Part shown: in pieces, positions 25,668 through 34,375 of the stretch | Layout: each line of letters opens with the position of its first letter | Position numbering within the stretch: position 1 is the first letter of the stretch | Assembly: GCA_042408415.1 (NCBI GenBank) | Contig: JBHORE010000003.1 | Coordinates: 16,442-80,441 of the forward strand | Source of the DNA: Thermobaculum sp042408415 | Lineage (GTDB): Bacteria; Chloroflexota; Chloroflexia; Thermobaculales; Thermobaculaceae | DNA length: 64,000 nucleotides | Direction of reading: 5' to 3' | Translations under genes and position numbers: made by a program | The notes under the pieces: generated by a model | What the model saw: the letters and a program-made list of their open reading frames with translations, nothing else | Told to the model about the DNA's origin: nothing | The model's database searches: none

Positions 25668-27527
25668 CTACCTTCTTACCCTGTAGTCTCCCGATCTCCT
25701 GGTGATTCTCTGCTCATCCATGTACTCCAGCAAAGCCAGTACATACTTCCTGCTGGTTCCCAGCAGATCTCTTGCCCTCGCTACAGTTATAGGTCCACTC
25801 TTATCAATATCAGCAAGTATCTTATCAACCATGTCTTCATAAACGTCGATAGAAAAATAAATATCATCATCCACCTTAACAAGTTTACCCATATCTACCA
25901 GAGCCTGTAACAGCTCCCTGTCAGCATCGATTTCTGTTGGAGATGGAGGAGAGCTACCACCTGCTCTTATGCTCTCTAATATCCTGTCTGCCTTATACTT
26001 TAAGTATGCTGGCACCTCCAAACGCCAATCAGTAGCGCTTACAGAGTCACCTAAATCTTTTATTATGTTATCCTCTATTAACTTATGTAAAACGGCCGAT
26101 GTAAACCTAAGAGGTACAGGCAGCTTCTTTCTGAACTCCTCCTTCGGCATTCCCTTTCTCAAGGGAAAGTTACTATGGTACTCATGGAGCTCTATAGTAA
26201 CACCTTGCTCGATAGAGTCCCAGAATTCTCTAGTCATTACTAGAGAGTCTGAGTTATATCCAGAGCTGATTGATATTAACTGGCTATTCGCTATCATTCC
26301 CCTTATGTCATCTTCATGAGCATATCCTAGAGACATCAATAGATCGTTCAAGGGCATAGGTCCATAGAGGCTTAGGATGGATACAACCTTATCGTTGATG
26401 CTACCTCTATGAAGGATATTCATCAGCTGTAATATCGCTGAATCGCTACGCTTATGCCTTCTAGGATATGGGGACAATACTATTCCTCCGCCCACCGTAA
26501 CAGAAGGAGATGCTTTCCTCAGTATGAAATAGTCGCCTGGAGAGACCACCACAGGATCACTCAACCTAAGTTGGGCATATCCAGAACTCCCAGGATCTAT
26601 GGTATCTATTACCAATAAGCTCAGGATAGCCTGAGATTGAGTGGTACCTGAGAAGAACTCCAACTTATCGGCATGGGTGATTGGATCATCTAGGTCACTT
26701 ACTGCTCTCACATACACATCAATTCGCTTTGTTGGTCTAAACTTACCAGGAGTAACAAGCACATCTCCTCTCTGGATATCAGAGACATCTACTCCCGACA
26801 GGTTTACAGCCACCCTCCTACCCGGACCAACAGAACTAATTTGATTCTTGTGGCTTTGAAGCCCTCTTATTCGAGCCCGTTTCCCAGTAGGAAGTATCTC
26901 TACTTCTTGCCCCAGAATAAGAGAGCCCTCGATTAGGGTCCCTGTAACCACAGTACCAAAACCCTTGATAGTAAAAACTCGATCGATTGGTAACCTAGGC
27001 ACACCTTTTACACTTCGAGGGGAATCCACCAAAATAGAATCTAAAATCTTAACTAAGTCACCCAGCCCCTTACCAGTGCGCGATGAAACACAAACGATAG
27101 GCGATCCCTCCAATACTGTACCCTTAAGGAGCTGGAGTACATCCTCGTATACGAGAGATAACCACTCTTCATCCACCAAGTCCACTTTAGTCAGAGCTAC
27201 TACAGCCTTAGATATCTCAAGCAGGTCGAGAATCGCCAGGTGTTCCTTCGTCTGAGGCATGACACCCTCATCTGCAGCTATTACTAGAATAGCCGCATCT
27301 ATGCCTCCTACACCTGCAAGCATATTTTTGATGAATCTCTCATGACCAGGAACATCTACTATCGATACCTCTCTGCCAGAGGGTAGCCTCAGCCAAGCAA
27401 ATCCCAGATCAATAGTCATCTCACGGGCTTTCTCTTCTTGCAGCCTGTCAGGGTCGATTCCTGTGAGAGCCTTGACGAGGGTACTCTTGCCATGATCTAC
27501 GTGACCAGCAGTGCCAATGACAAACAC
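25668..27527 (-). CDS. selB: Selenocysteine-specific elongation factor SelB
   Basis: GTPase of 619 residues that delivers Sec-tRNA to UGA codons with a SECIS hairpin. The G1 motif GHVDHGKST, the G3 DVPGHERFI and the G4 TKVD are intact, two beta-barrel domains follow, and the C-terminal third holds the winged-helix modules that bind SECIS RNA (ending with PITVARARDLLGTSRKYVLALLEY). The start is GTG with AGGAG 7 bases upstream. No selA, selD or selC was recognised in the window, so use of selenocysteine is inferred from this gene alone. Confidence 0.92.
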   Translation of the reverse strand: MFVIGTAGHVDHGKSTLVKALTGIDPDRLQEEKAREMTIDLGFAWLRLPSGREVSIVDVPGHERFIKNMLAGVGGIDAAILVIAADEGVMPQTKEHLAILDLLEISKAVVALTKVDLVDEEWLSLVYEDVLQLLKGTVLEGSPIVCVSSRTGKGLGDLVKILDSILVDSPRSVKGVPRLPIDRVFTIKGFGTVVTGTLIEGSLILGQEVEILPTGKRARIRGLQSHKNQISSVGPGRRVAVNLSGVDVSDIQRGDVLVTPGKFRPTKRIDVYVRAVSDLDDPITHADKLEFFSGTTQSQAILSLLVIDTIDPGSSGYAQLRLSDPVVVSPGDYFILRKASPSVTVGGGIVLSPYPRRHKRSDSAILQLMNILHRGSINDKVVSILSLYGPMPLNDLLMSLGYAHEDDIRGMIANSQLISISSGYNSDSLVMTREFWDSIEQGVTIELHEYHSNFPLRKGMPKEEFRKKLPVPLRFTSAVLHKLIEDNIIKDLGDSVSATDWRLEVPAYLKYKADRILESIRAGGSSPPSPTEIDADRELLQALVDMGKLVKVDDDIYFSIDVYEDMVDKILADIDKSGPITVARARDLLGTSRKYVLALLEYMDEQRITRRSGDYRVRR

Positions 27528-27592
27528 AGACGAGCTCCTGAGAAGAATAACGAGAGTGTAAAAGAATAAAGAAAAGTAAAGTCGGCAGGTGG

Positions 27593-27601
27593 ATTATATC
27601 A
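27593..27601 (-). promoter_or_regulatory. Extended -10 promoter of selB
   Basis: On the minus strand TGATATAAT matches the extended -10 consensus. It gives a leader of about 60 bases before the selB GTG. No clear -35 box. Confidence 0.5.
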
Positions 27602-27651
27602 CAGAGAAATAAGTAAAGTAATAAGGCATATATACGAAAACGCTCAACGGT

Positions 27652-27657
27652 TATAAT
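27652..27657 (+). promoter_or_regulatory. -10 box of dnaX-ybaB
   Basis: Perfect TATAAT; transcription would start near 27664, leaving a short leader that consists mostly of the AGGTGGAGGT ribosome binding site of dnaX. The -35 region is unremarkable. Confidence 0.45.
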
Positions 27658-27673
27658 GGCAGGTGGAGGTATG

Positions 27674-29320
27674 ATGTCACAATCACTGTACCGGAAGTAC
27701 CGCTCGCAAACTTTTGATGAACTCGTAGGCCAGGAGCATGTCAAGAAGACTCTGATAAACGCTATTAGGTCCGGCAAGATTGCTCATGCCTACCTGTTCT
27801 GCGGCCCTAGAGGTACCGGCAAAACCTCCACTGCTAGGCTATTGGCCAAGGCAGTAAATTGCCTTTCAGAAGATACCAAACCCTGCAACAGTTGCAGTGC
27901 ATGCCTATCCATAAATGAGGGTAGAGCAGTAGATCTTATAGAGATCGATGCAGCCAGCAGGAGAAAGGTAGAAGACGTAGCTGATATCATCGAGAGGGTC
28001 AACTTTGCTCCTGCTGAGCTGAGATATAAGGTCTATATAATAGATGAAGTCCACATGCTAACCACCCACGCATTCAATGCGCTTCTCAAGACCTTAGAGG
28101 AGCCTCCAGCACATGCCATCTTTGTGCTGGCAACAACTGAGGTCTGGAAAGTGCTACCTACAATAATCTCTAGATGTCAAAGATTCGACTTTAGAAGAAT
28201 CGCTCCTAGGGAGATAGTAGAGCGACTGGCGTTCATAGCTGAGAACGAAAACATTAGGATACAGAAGGATGCCCTGATTGCTATAGCGAAAGCCAGCACA
28301 GGAAGCCTAAGAGATGCAATAAGCATCCTCGACCAGCTTACGGTATATGGCGACGAGGAGATAACGCTGGAGCATGTAAAACAGCTGCTGGGCATAGTAG
28401 GGGAAGATGTAGTAGCTGACTTCGTGGGAGCAATCATAGATAGCGATACTCAAGCAGCACTCTCATTGCTGTCACAACTGTCTGAGCACGGCATAGACCC
28501 TAGGCAATTTACCCATGAGCTTGTGAGCTATTTGAGAGATCTAATGCTACTCAAAGCCTATAACCAAAACGCCAGCAAGGCGGGAATAGAAAGGATGTCG
28601 CTCCAGGCTATAAGCGAGCAGGCAAGCAGGGTTAGCATAGGTAGATTACACGAAATCACTGAGAAGTTTAGCACGCTAGACTATACAATACGTACTGGGC
28701 CTTACGGTTACCTACCACTGGAATTGGCAGCTGTCGCACTCACAAATCCACAATCCTATGGAAGGACAGATAATCAAAGGCAGCAATCTAGCCCGACGCA
28801 CACAAACAGTAAATCTGTTATTCATAGAGTTGAAGAGGTAGCAGAAGACGTTAAGGATGCGATAAGCGACATGGTCGCCAAGGTAACATCAAAGAACGAT
28901 GCTCTGCTGTATGAAGCTCAACCCTCACAAAGCGAAACAATAACATTAGATAGGGTACAGGCAAGTTGGCAAAGAATATTGGACAGATTGAAAGCAAGCA
29001 GTCTCAAGGTACAAGCCCTGCTAAAGGCAGGGAGGCCAGTAGCGGTTGAAGATGGTAACACCTTAGTCCTAGAGTTTCAATTCGACTTCCATAAAAAGAA
29101 CATTGAAGAACCCTCAAACAGAGAGCTTGTGGAATCTACTCTTCAGAAGGTCTTAGGGGGAACATGGAAAATACAATGCGTACTAAGCAGTGAGCAATCA
29201 GATCTAAATCCAACAGATACAAGAACTGAGAGGGAGAAACTTAGCTCAGATCCCAGGGTAAGAGCCGCAGTACAAATCTTTAACGGCAGAATCGTCGAGA
29301 TAAATGGAGGAGAGTCATGA
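27674..29320 (+). CDS. dnaX: DNA polymerase III subunit gamma/tau
   Basis: Clamp-loader ATPase, 548 residues. The N-terminal AAA+ part has Walker A GPRGTGKTSTA, the four-cysteine zinc module (Cys before LSEDTKPCNSCSAC), DEVHML and sensor SRCQRF. The tau-like C-terminal ~200 residues are more variable and include a segment (VQASWQRILDRLK) typical of domain III-V regions. In-frame ATGs exist at 27656 and 27671; 27674 gives the family N-terminus MSQSLYRKYR and the best spacing from GGAGGT, and 27656 overlaps the -10 box. Its stop overlaps ybaB. Confidence 0.94.
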   Translation: MSQSLYRKYRSQTFDELVGQEHVKKTLINAIRSGKIAHAYLFCGPRGTGKTSTARLLAKAVNCLSEDTKPCNSCSACLSINEGRAVDLIEIDAASRRKVEDVADIIERVNFAPAELRYKVYIIDEVHMLTTHAFNALLKTLEEPPAHAIFVLATTEVWKVLPTIISRCQRFDFRRIAPREIVERLAFIAENENIRIQKDALIAIAKASTGSLRDAISILDQLTVYGDEEITLEHVKQLLGIVGEDVVADFVGAIIDSDTQAALSLLSQLSEHGIDPRQFTHELVSYLRDLMLLKAYNQNASKAGIERMSLQAISEQASRVSIGRLHEITEKFSTLDYTIRTGPYGYLPLELAAVALTNPQSYGRTDNQRQQSSPTHTNSKSVIHRVEEVAEDVKDAISDMVAKVTSKNDALLYEAQPSQSETITLDRVQASWQRILDRLKASSLKVQALLKAGRPVAVEDGNTLVLEFQFDFHKKNIEEPSNRELVESTLQKVLGGTWKIQCVLSSEQSDLNPTDTRTEREKLSSDPRVRAAVQIFNGRIVEINGGES

Positions 29321-29616
29321 ATCAGAGAATGGTAAGAGAACTTCAAAATCAGATGATGAAGATCCAGGAACAACTAGAGCACGAAACCGTAGAGGTTACA
29401 GCTGGTGGCGGGGCGATCACTGCGGTCATGAACGGACATATGAAGCTACTGAGCATCAAGATTGACCCAGAGGTTGTGGATCCTGAAGACGTGGAGACTC
29501 TGGAAGATCTAGTAGTTGCCGCAGTAAACGAAGCAATAACCAAAGCCCAGGAGCTAGCCGCACAACGCATGTCCGTACTAACTGGCGGGATGAAGATTCC
29601 GGGACTCAACTTCTAA
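29317..29616 (+). CDS. ybaB: Nucleoid-associated protein, YbaB/EbfC family
   Basis: Small DNA-binding protein of 99 residues. It has the family plan: a helical N-terminus (MVRELQNQMMKIQEQLE), a central beta hairpin with EVTAGGGAITAVMNGHMKLLSI, then a helical C-terminus. dnaX-ybaB is a widely conserved gene pair (often with recR, which is not next here). ATGA overlap with dnaX indicates coupled translation. Confidence 0.94.
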   Translation: MNQRMVRELQNQMMKIQEQLEHETVEVTAGGGAITAVMNGHMKLLSIKIDPEVVDPEDVETLEDLVVAAVNEAITKAQELAAQRMSVLTGGMKIPGLNF

Positions 29617-29617
29617 C

Positions 29618-29648
29618 TTGCAATTTATTGTGCACTATGCACTATAAT
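29618..29648 (+). promoter_or_regulatory. Promoter of PucR-type gene, overlapped by operator-like palindrome
   Basis: TTGCAA (29618-29623) and a perfect TATAAT (29643-29648), 19 bases apart. The -10 ends 5 bases before the GTG start, so the transcript would have no leader. A palindrome of the TTGTGCA-N3-TGCACAA type fills the spacer and reaches into the -10 box. Confidence 0.6.
29628..29644. promoter_or_regulatory. Operator-like palindrome, site 1
   Basis: TTGTGCA-CTA-TGCACTA: left half exact, right half 6 of 7 to the palindrome TTGTGCA-N3-TGCACAA. It sits between -35 and -10 of the PucR-type gene, a position suited to repression, possibly autoregulation. Related sites lie before glnA1 and between glnA1 and glnA2. 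Confidence 0.65.
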
Positions 29649-29653
29649 CTCTT

Positions 29654-31186
29654 GTGGTCTCAATAAGTGAACTGCTGTCTGGTCCTCTCAGTGGAAAGGC
29701 ATCGGTGGTTGCAGGTGCACAATCCCTCAACCACATAGTCACTTGGGTTGCCTCCGCTAGATCACGCACTCCTGCACTTTCTAGACTTGAGGGAGGAGAG
29801 CTGGTTCTCATTCCCCCATCAGCTTATGAGTATTTAGGCGGAGACCAGACACTAGAAGACCTGCTTAGATCCTTGAAGTCAGCCGACATAGCTGGTATAT
29901 GCCTATGGCAGGCACCTTCCGCTAGGGCTATACAGGTTGCTAACGAGATAGAACTACCGATTCTAGCTGTGACTAATGTATCCCCTCCAGAGCTGGAGAG
30001 GGACCTAGTTGAGTTCATCTCCAACAGGATCCGATCTGGTATCCAGAGAACCAATCAGACACAAGTACAGCTTTTGGATATTCTTGCTAGCAATAGAGGT
30101 CCAGAGGCACTAATCAGATTGCTAGCACAGAGCTTGAATATGCCGGTGGCTTGCTATCAGATCGATGGGCAAATGATTTCAAGTCCCAATTTCCCCGATA
30201 TAGATCCCCCTGACCTAAACATAGATTGGAATGAAAGCATCATCCATACAAATAGGTCAACAAACGCAAGGTATTCCGGATGGGTCTGGCAGATAGCAGT
30301 ACGTAGGAGCAATAAACCTATTGCAGTGTTAGTGGTTCTAGCCGATAAACCAGACCCAACCCCACAGGAAGCCTTGGACATAAAGCAGACAGCCGCCGCT
30401 ATCTCTGTAGAGTTGAGCAGGCTACTAGCAGCTGAGGAGAATAAGGCCAGGCTACGGTCAGAACTAATTAGGGACCTATTCTATAAAGGAGCCGTTGAGA
30501 ATCTGGCTGTAAGAGCAGATGTCGTAGGGATATCCATTCCAAATAACGGTGTAGTAGCGGTAATAAGAGGGATACCGCCTGAAACTAATGCTATGGAATT
30601 GCTGAGGGATCTGCTACCAAAGGCATCAAGCTTGCTTTCCAGTTACCCTATTCTGTATGAGAAAGGTGAAATTGCTATGCTCTTACCTGCTACCTTGAGG
30701 GGTGAGAGCACGACTTCTATGCTGAGCAGAGGTGGAGCAATAAATATACCTAATATTGCCGTTGGGATTAGCACTCAGGTAAAACAGATAAGCGAAATAC
30801 CTAACCACCTCTATGAAGCTAGAATAGCGGCCCTTGTTAGCGAGAAGATCCATCAAGGGAGAATGGTAACCTTAGAAGAGGCTAAAGCATATGGACTTAT
30901 AGCCCCCTTGGCTGGCTTAGAACCTATAAAAAGAAGAGTTATCGAAATTCTAACTCCCCTCATCACAGAAGCGGATGGTAACAGATCGGAGCTATTCGAG
31001 ACTCTGAAAGTATACTCTGAATGCAACGGCAATTTATCAGAAGCTGCTCGCATTCTGCACATACATCGCAACAGCCTGGCCTACAGATTGCACAAAATAG
31101 AGCTGCTTACTAGAAGGAACTTGGAAGATCCTGAAGATAGATTTATGCTGGCTATTGCTGTACACCTCTATCCCTTCCTGTTGTAG
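29654..31186 (+). CDS. PucR family transcriptional regulator
   Basis: Predicted regulator of 510 residues. The N-terminal ~120 residues match the PucR ligand-response domain (start VSISELLSGPL), the middle is a GAF/CdaR-like region, and the C-terminus is the PucR helix-turn-helix: CNGNLSEAARILHIHRNSLAYRLHKIE. Known PucR/CdaR proteins control purine or sugar-acid catabolism in response to metabolites. Here the next two genes are glutamine synthetases carrying the same palindrome as this gene's promoter, so I infer a nitrogen-related role. The start is GTG without Shine-Dalgarno, 5 bases after a -10 box, consistent with a leaderless mRNA. Confidence 0.88.
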   Translation: MVSISELLSGPLSGKASVVAGAQSLNHIVTWVASARSRTPALSRLEGGELVLIPPSAYEYLGGDQTLEDLLRSLKSADIAGICLWQAPSARAIQVANEIELPILAVTNVSPPELERDLVEFISNRIRSGIQRTNQTQVQLLDILASNRGPEALIRLLAQSLNMPVACYQIDGQMISSPNFPDIDPPDLNIDWNESIIHTNRSTNARYSGWVWQIAVRRSNKPIAVLVVLADKPDPTPQEALDIKQTAAAISVELSRLLAAEENKARLRSELIRDLFYKGAVENLAVRADVVGISIPNNGVVAVIRGIPPETNAMELLRDLLPKASSLLSSYPILYEKGEIAMLLPATLRGESTTSMLSRGGAINIPNIAVGISTQVKQISEIPNHLYEARIAALVSEKIHQGRMVTLEEAKAYGLIAPLAGLEPIKRRVIEILTPLITEADGNRSELFETLKVYSECNGNLSEAARILHIHRNSLAYRLHKIELLTRRNLEDPEDRFMLAIAVHLYPFLL

Positions 31187-31229
31187 CGCTAATTTCTGTT
31201 GCTAACTGCACAACTAAATAGCGGTTTTA

Positions 31230-31246
31230 TTGTGCAAAATGCATAC
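31230..31246. promoter_or_regulatory. Operator-like palindrome, site 2 (before glnA1)
   Basis: TTGTGCA-AAA-TGCATAC: left half exact, right half 5 of 7 to TTGTGCA-N3-TGCACAA. A lone half site TGCACAA lies just upstream at 31207-31213. The site is about 60 bases before the glnA1 start codon. Confidence 0.6.
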
Positions 31247-31306
31247 TAGAACGATAGGCTCTGACCTATACCATGTATGCGTAACTATTATACTTAGGAG
31301 TTGCAA

Positions 31307-32659
31307 ATGGCCTTAGTAGATGTCCAGCCCGATGTTCTGCAACGCATAAAGGAAACTATAGAAAGAGAAAACATCAAATTCATCAACCTACAATTTACAG
31401 ACATAATAGGTATGGTAAAGAGCGTAACCATACCTGTATCCCAATTCGAAGACTGTGTAGAACACGGAAAATGGTTCGACGGATCCTCTATCGAAGGTTT
31501 CGCTCGTATCGCAGAAAGTGACATGCTTCTTGTTCCCGACCTTGAGACCTTTAGAGTTATACCCTGGGAAAGAGGCGAGAACGCTGGAGCTAGAATTATA
31601 TGCTGGGTCAGGGAGCCTAATGGCTCTGAATTCCCTGGAGATCCCAGGGCAGCTCTCAAAAGGGTAGTCGAAGAAGCTAAGGCTTTGGGCTATGACTTCA
31701 TGACTGGTCCAGAGCTAGAATTCTTCCTATTCAAGCTATCTGATCTCGAGAAGACTGAAGTACTACCTCATGACAAAGGCGGTTACTTCGACCTAACCAC
31801 CGATCTTGCATACGATGTGCGTAAAGATATGGTAAACGCCTTGGAAGACATAGGTATAAAGGTAGAGACCAGCCATCACGAAGTAGCTCCAGGTCAACAC
31901 GAGATAGACTTTCAGTATGATGCTGCCATTCCTACTGCTGATGCTGCGGTAACCCTTAAGTACACCCTGAAGGCGATTGCGGAGCGTCACGGTCTTCACT
32001 GCACTTTTATGCCAAAGCCTATTTACGGCGTCAACGGATCAGGCATGCATACTCATCAAAGCCTATTCAAGGATGGTGAAAATGCGTTCGCAGATCCTTC
32101 AGACACCTACGGGCTGTCGAAGATCGCTAAGCACTTTATAGCTGGACAGCTGGCTCACGCCCGTGCTATGATCGCGGTTCTAGCTCCCACCGTGAACTCC
32201 TATAAGCGTCTTGTACCAGGTTACGAGGCTCCTGTGTACTTATCGTGGGCAAGAGTAAATCGATCGGCGTTAATCAGAGTACCTAAGGTAAGCAAAGGTC
32301 AACTGAAGGCTACGAGGGTAGAGTTGAGATGTCCAGATCCAAGTGCTAACCCATATCTAGCCTTTGCAGTCATGCTCAAAGCAGGACTGGACGGTATTAA
32401 GAGAGAACTGGAGCCGCCAGATCCCGTGGAAGAGAACCTCTATCTATTTGATGAGCATATGCTTGCTAAGCATGGAGTCGGCACATTGCCTGGTAGCCTG
32501 GGAGAAGCGATAGAAGAGCTCAAGAAAGACGAAGTTATACAGGATGCGCTCGGCGAACATATATATGAGAGATTCATAGAAGCCAAGCAGATAGAGTGGG
32601 AAGAGTACAGCAAGTATGTAACAAAGTGGGAAATAGACCGCTACCTACCTATCTACTAG
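31307..32659 (+). CDS. glnA: Glutamine synthetase type I (first copy)
   Basis: Makes glutamine from glutamate and ammonia with ATP. 450 residues. Landmarks are FDGSSIEGF, GPELEFFLF, HHEVAPGQHEID, MPKPIYGVNGSGMH and VPGYEAPVYLSWA. At the position of the adenylylated Tyr loop it reads NLYLFDEHM rather than NLY(D/E)LPPEE, so covalent control of the GlnE type is unlikely; this suits the GSI-alpha class, which is governed by feedback and transcription. AGGAG lies 6 bases before the ATG at 31307; a TTG two codons earlier is less likely. Confidence 0.95.
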   Translation: MALVDVQPDVLQRIKETIERENIKFINLQFTDIIGMVKSVTIPVSQFEDCVEHGKWFDGSSIEGFARIAESDMLLVPDLETFRVIPWERGENAGARIICWVREPNGSEFPGDPRAALKRVVEEAKALGYDFMTGPELEFFLFKLSDLEKTEVLPHDKGGYFDLTTDLAYDVRKDMVNALEDIGIKVETSHHEVAPGQHEIDFQYDAAIPTADAAVTLKYTLKAIAERHGLHCTFMPKPIYGVNGSGMHTHQSLFKDGENAFADPSDTYGLSKIAKHFIAGQLAHARAMIAVLAPTVNSYKRLVPGYEAPVYLSWARVNRSALIRVPKVSKGQLKATRVELRCPDPSANPYLAFAVMLKAGLDGIKRELEPPDPVEENLYLFDEHMLAKHGVGTLPGSLGEAIEELKKDEVIQDALGEHIYERFIEAKQIEWEEYSKYVTKWEIDRYLPIY

Positions 32660-32689
32660 GCTATTAGACCAGAAGAAATACCGGCTTTC

Positions 32690-32725
32690 ACGGGAGAGAC
32701 GATATGTCTCTCCCGTTTCTGTTTT
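32690..32725 (+). terminator. Rho-independent terminator of glnA1
   Basis: ACGGGAGAGAC and GTCTCTCCCGT form a perfect 11-base stem with a 5-base loop, followed by TTCTGTTTT. It lies 30 bases after the glnA1 stop and separates its transcript from glnA2. Confidence 0.85.
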
Positions 32726-32755
32726 AGGTTTTTGTGCATGTTGCACAAAAACCTA
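32725..32755. promoter_or_regulatory. Perfect 31-base palindrome, operator-like site 3 (before glnA2)
   Basis: TAGGTTTTTGTGCA (32725-32738), spacer TGT, then its exact reverse complement (32742-32755). The core is TTGTGCA-TGT-TGCACAA, the perfect form of the motif seen before the PucR-type gene and before glnA1. It directly follows the glnA1 terminator and lies about 115 bases before glnA2. As RNA it would also make a hairpin, but no T-run follows. Confidence 0.75.
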
Positions 32756-32868
32756 ATCATCTTTGATGGATATTGCACTTACAAAGTTTCCTTACGACCA
32801 GTAAAGTCATGCATAAAAGATAAGACTAAGCGCGTACTGCAGGTAAAAATTCGGAGGTAAGAGAATAA

Positions 32869-34326
32869 ATGGGTAAAGTCTTGATCGAAGAGCAAATCGT
32901 TCAGGAAGGAATAACACCTAAAGAGGTTATTGCCCGTGCACACGAAGCTGGGGTGGCTATTGTTGACTTGAGATTCGTAGACCTGCTAGGTACTTGGCAG
33001 CACTTTAGTATTCCAATATCCGAACTGAATGAGAAACTGTTTCTGGAAGGAGCAGGCTTCGATGGTTCTTCTATAAGAGGCTTCCAGCACATACATGAGT
33101 CAGATATGATACTTATCCCCGATCCCTCAACGGCCGTAGTAGACCCTCTACTGAGAGTACCAACCATGTCAATTACATGCTCCGTGTACGACCCAGTAAC
33201 AGGTCAGCCTTACAGTAGAGATCCTAGATACGTAGCTCAAAAGGCCGAGAACTATCTTAAGGAAACTGGCATAGCTACTGTTAGCTATTGGGGACCTGAA
33301 GCCGAGTTTTATATCTTCAACTCAATAAGGTTTGATCAAGACAGCTATTATGGTTTCTATTTTATAGATAGCGAAGAGGGCATATGGAACAGTGGTAACG
33401 ATGGTGGGGTTCCTAATCTTGGATACAGACCGAGATTCAAAGAAGGTTATTTCCCTGTTCCACCCACCGATAAGCTTCAAGACCTCAGATCTGAGATAGT
33501 ACAGAACCTTATAGCTACCGGTATCGATGTAGAAGTGCATCATCATGAGGTCGGCACTGCTGGTCAAGCCGAGATAGACATGGCTTTCAAATCCCTCACC
33601 CGTATGGCTGACCAGCTGATGATGTACAAATACGTGGTGAAGAATACTTGTTACCAGAAGGGCTATGTGGCTACATTTATGCCCAAGCCGATTTTTGGAG
33701 ACAATGGTTCAGGTATGCATGTGCATCAAAGCCTATGGAAGGAAGATCAAAACCTGTTCTTCAGTCCGGAGGGTTATGCTGGGCTAAGCGACATAGCTAG
33801 GTGGTATATCGGTGGGCTATTGTTACACTCACCGTCTATACTAGCATTCGCAGCTCCAACCACCAACTCATATCGAAGATTAGTTCCAGGATTTGAGGCC
33901 CCAGTATACCTCATGTACTCAAAGCGTAACAGATCTGCTTGCGTAAGAATACCGATGTATAGTAATAATCCTAAAGCTAAGCGAATAGAATACAGAGCTC
34001 CCGATCCTAGTTGCAACCCATACTTAGCATTCGCGGCGATGCTTATGGCTGGTCTCGATGGTATCAAGAACAAGATAGAGCCTCCATCTCCTATGGATCA
34101 GGATCTTTACGAACTACCGGAAGAGGCTATTACTAAGCTGCCGTCTGCTCCATCATCACTAGCTGAATCACTCTCTGCACTGGAGAAGGATCACAATTAC
34201 CTGTTGCAGGGAGGTGTATTTACCAAGGATCTCATAGAAACCTGGTTATCAATAAAGAAGAAGGAAGTTTCCGAGATAAATAGGAGACCTCACCCCTACG
34301 AGTTCTTCATGTATCATGATGCGTAG
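32869..34326 (+). CDS. glnA: Glutamine synthetase type I (second copy)
   Basis: Second GSI paralogue, 485 residues. Active-site landmarks are kept: FDGSSIRGF, GPEAEFYIF, HHHEVGTAGQAEID, MPKPIFGDNGSGMH and VPGFEAPVYLMY. Unlike the first copy it carries DLYELPEEA with Tyr414, which matches the adenylylation site of GSI-beta enzymes (DLYELPPEE in actinobacteria). It is therefore potentially controlled by a GlnE-type adenylyltransferase, which is not in this window. GGAGGT lies 10 bases before the ATG. Its leader holds the perfect palindrome site 3. Confidence 0.94.
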   Translation: MGKVLIEEQIVQEGITPKEVIARAHEAGVAIVDLRFVDLLGTWQHFSIPISELNEKLFLEGAGFDGSSIRGFQHIHESDMILIPDPSTAVVDPLLRVPTMSITCSVYDPVTGQPYSRDPRYVAQKAENYLKETGIATVSYWGPEAEFYIFNSIRFDQDSYYGFYFIDSEEGIWNSGNDGGVPNLGYRPRFKEGYFPVPPTDKLQDLRSEIVQNLIATGIDVEVHHHEVGTAGQAEIDMAFKSLTRMADQLMMYKYVVKNTCYQKGYVATFMPKPIFGDNGSGMHVHQSLWKEDQNLFFSPEGYAGLSDIARWYIGGLLLHSPSILAFAAPTTNSYRRLVPGFEAPVYLMYSKRNRSACVRIPMYSNNPKAKRIEYRAPDPSCNPYLAFAAMLMAGLDGIKNKIEPPSPMDQDLYELPEEAITKLPSAPSSLAESLSALEKDHNYLLQGGVFTKDLIETWLSIKKKEVSEINRRPHPYEFFMYHDA

Positions 34327-34341
34327 TCCGATCAAATATTT

Positions 34342-34369
34342 CAGGGCAGGGGAATAAAACCCTGCCCTG
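34342..34369. terminator. Hairpin between glnA2 and convergent PHP gene
   Basis: CAGGGCAGGG and CCCTGCCCTG pair over 10 bases with an 8-base loop. It lies between two converging genes and probably serves both. T-runs are poor on either strand. Confidence 0.6.
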
Positions 34370-34375
34370 GAGTAC

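Noticed and set aside
32725..32755. The 31-base palindrome as the terminator of glnA1.
   Set aside because: A separate stem with a T-rich tail already lies at 32690-32725, and the palindrome core matches the sites before two other genes, so an operator role fits better.
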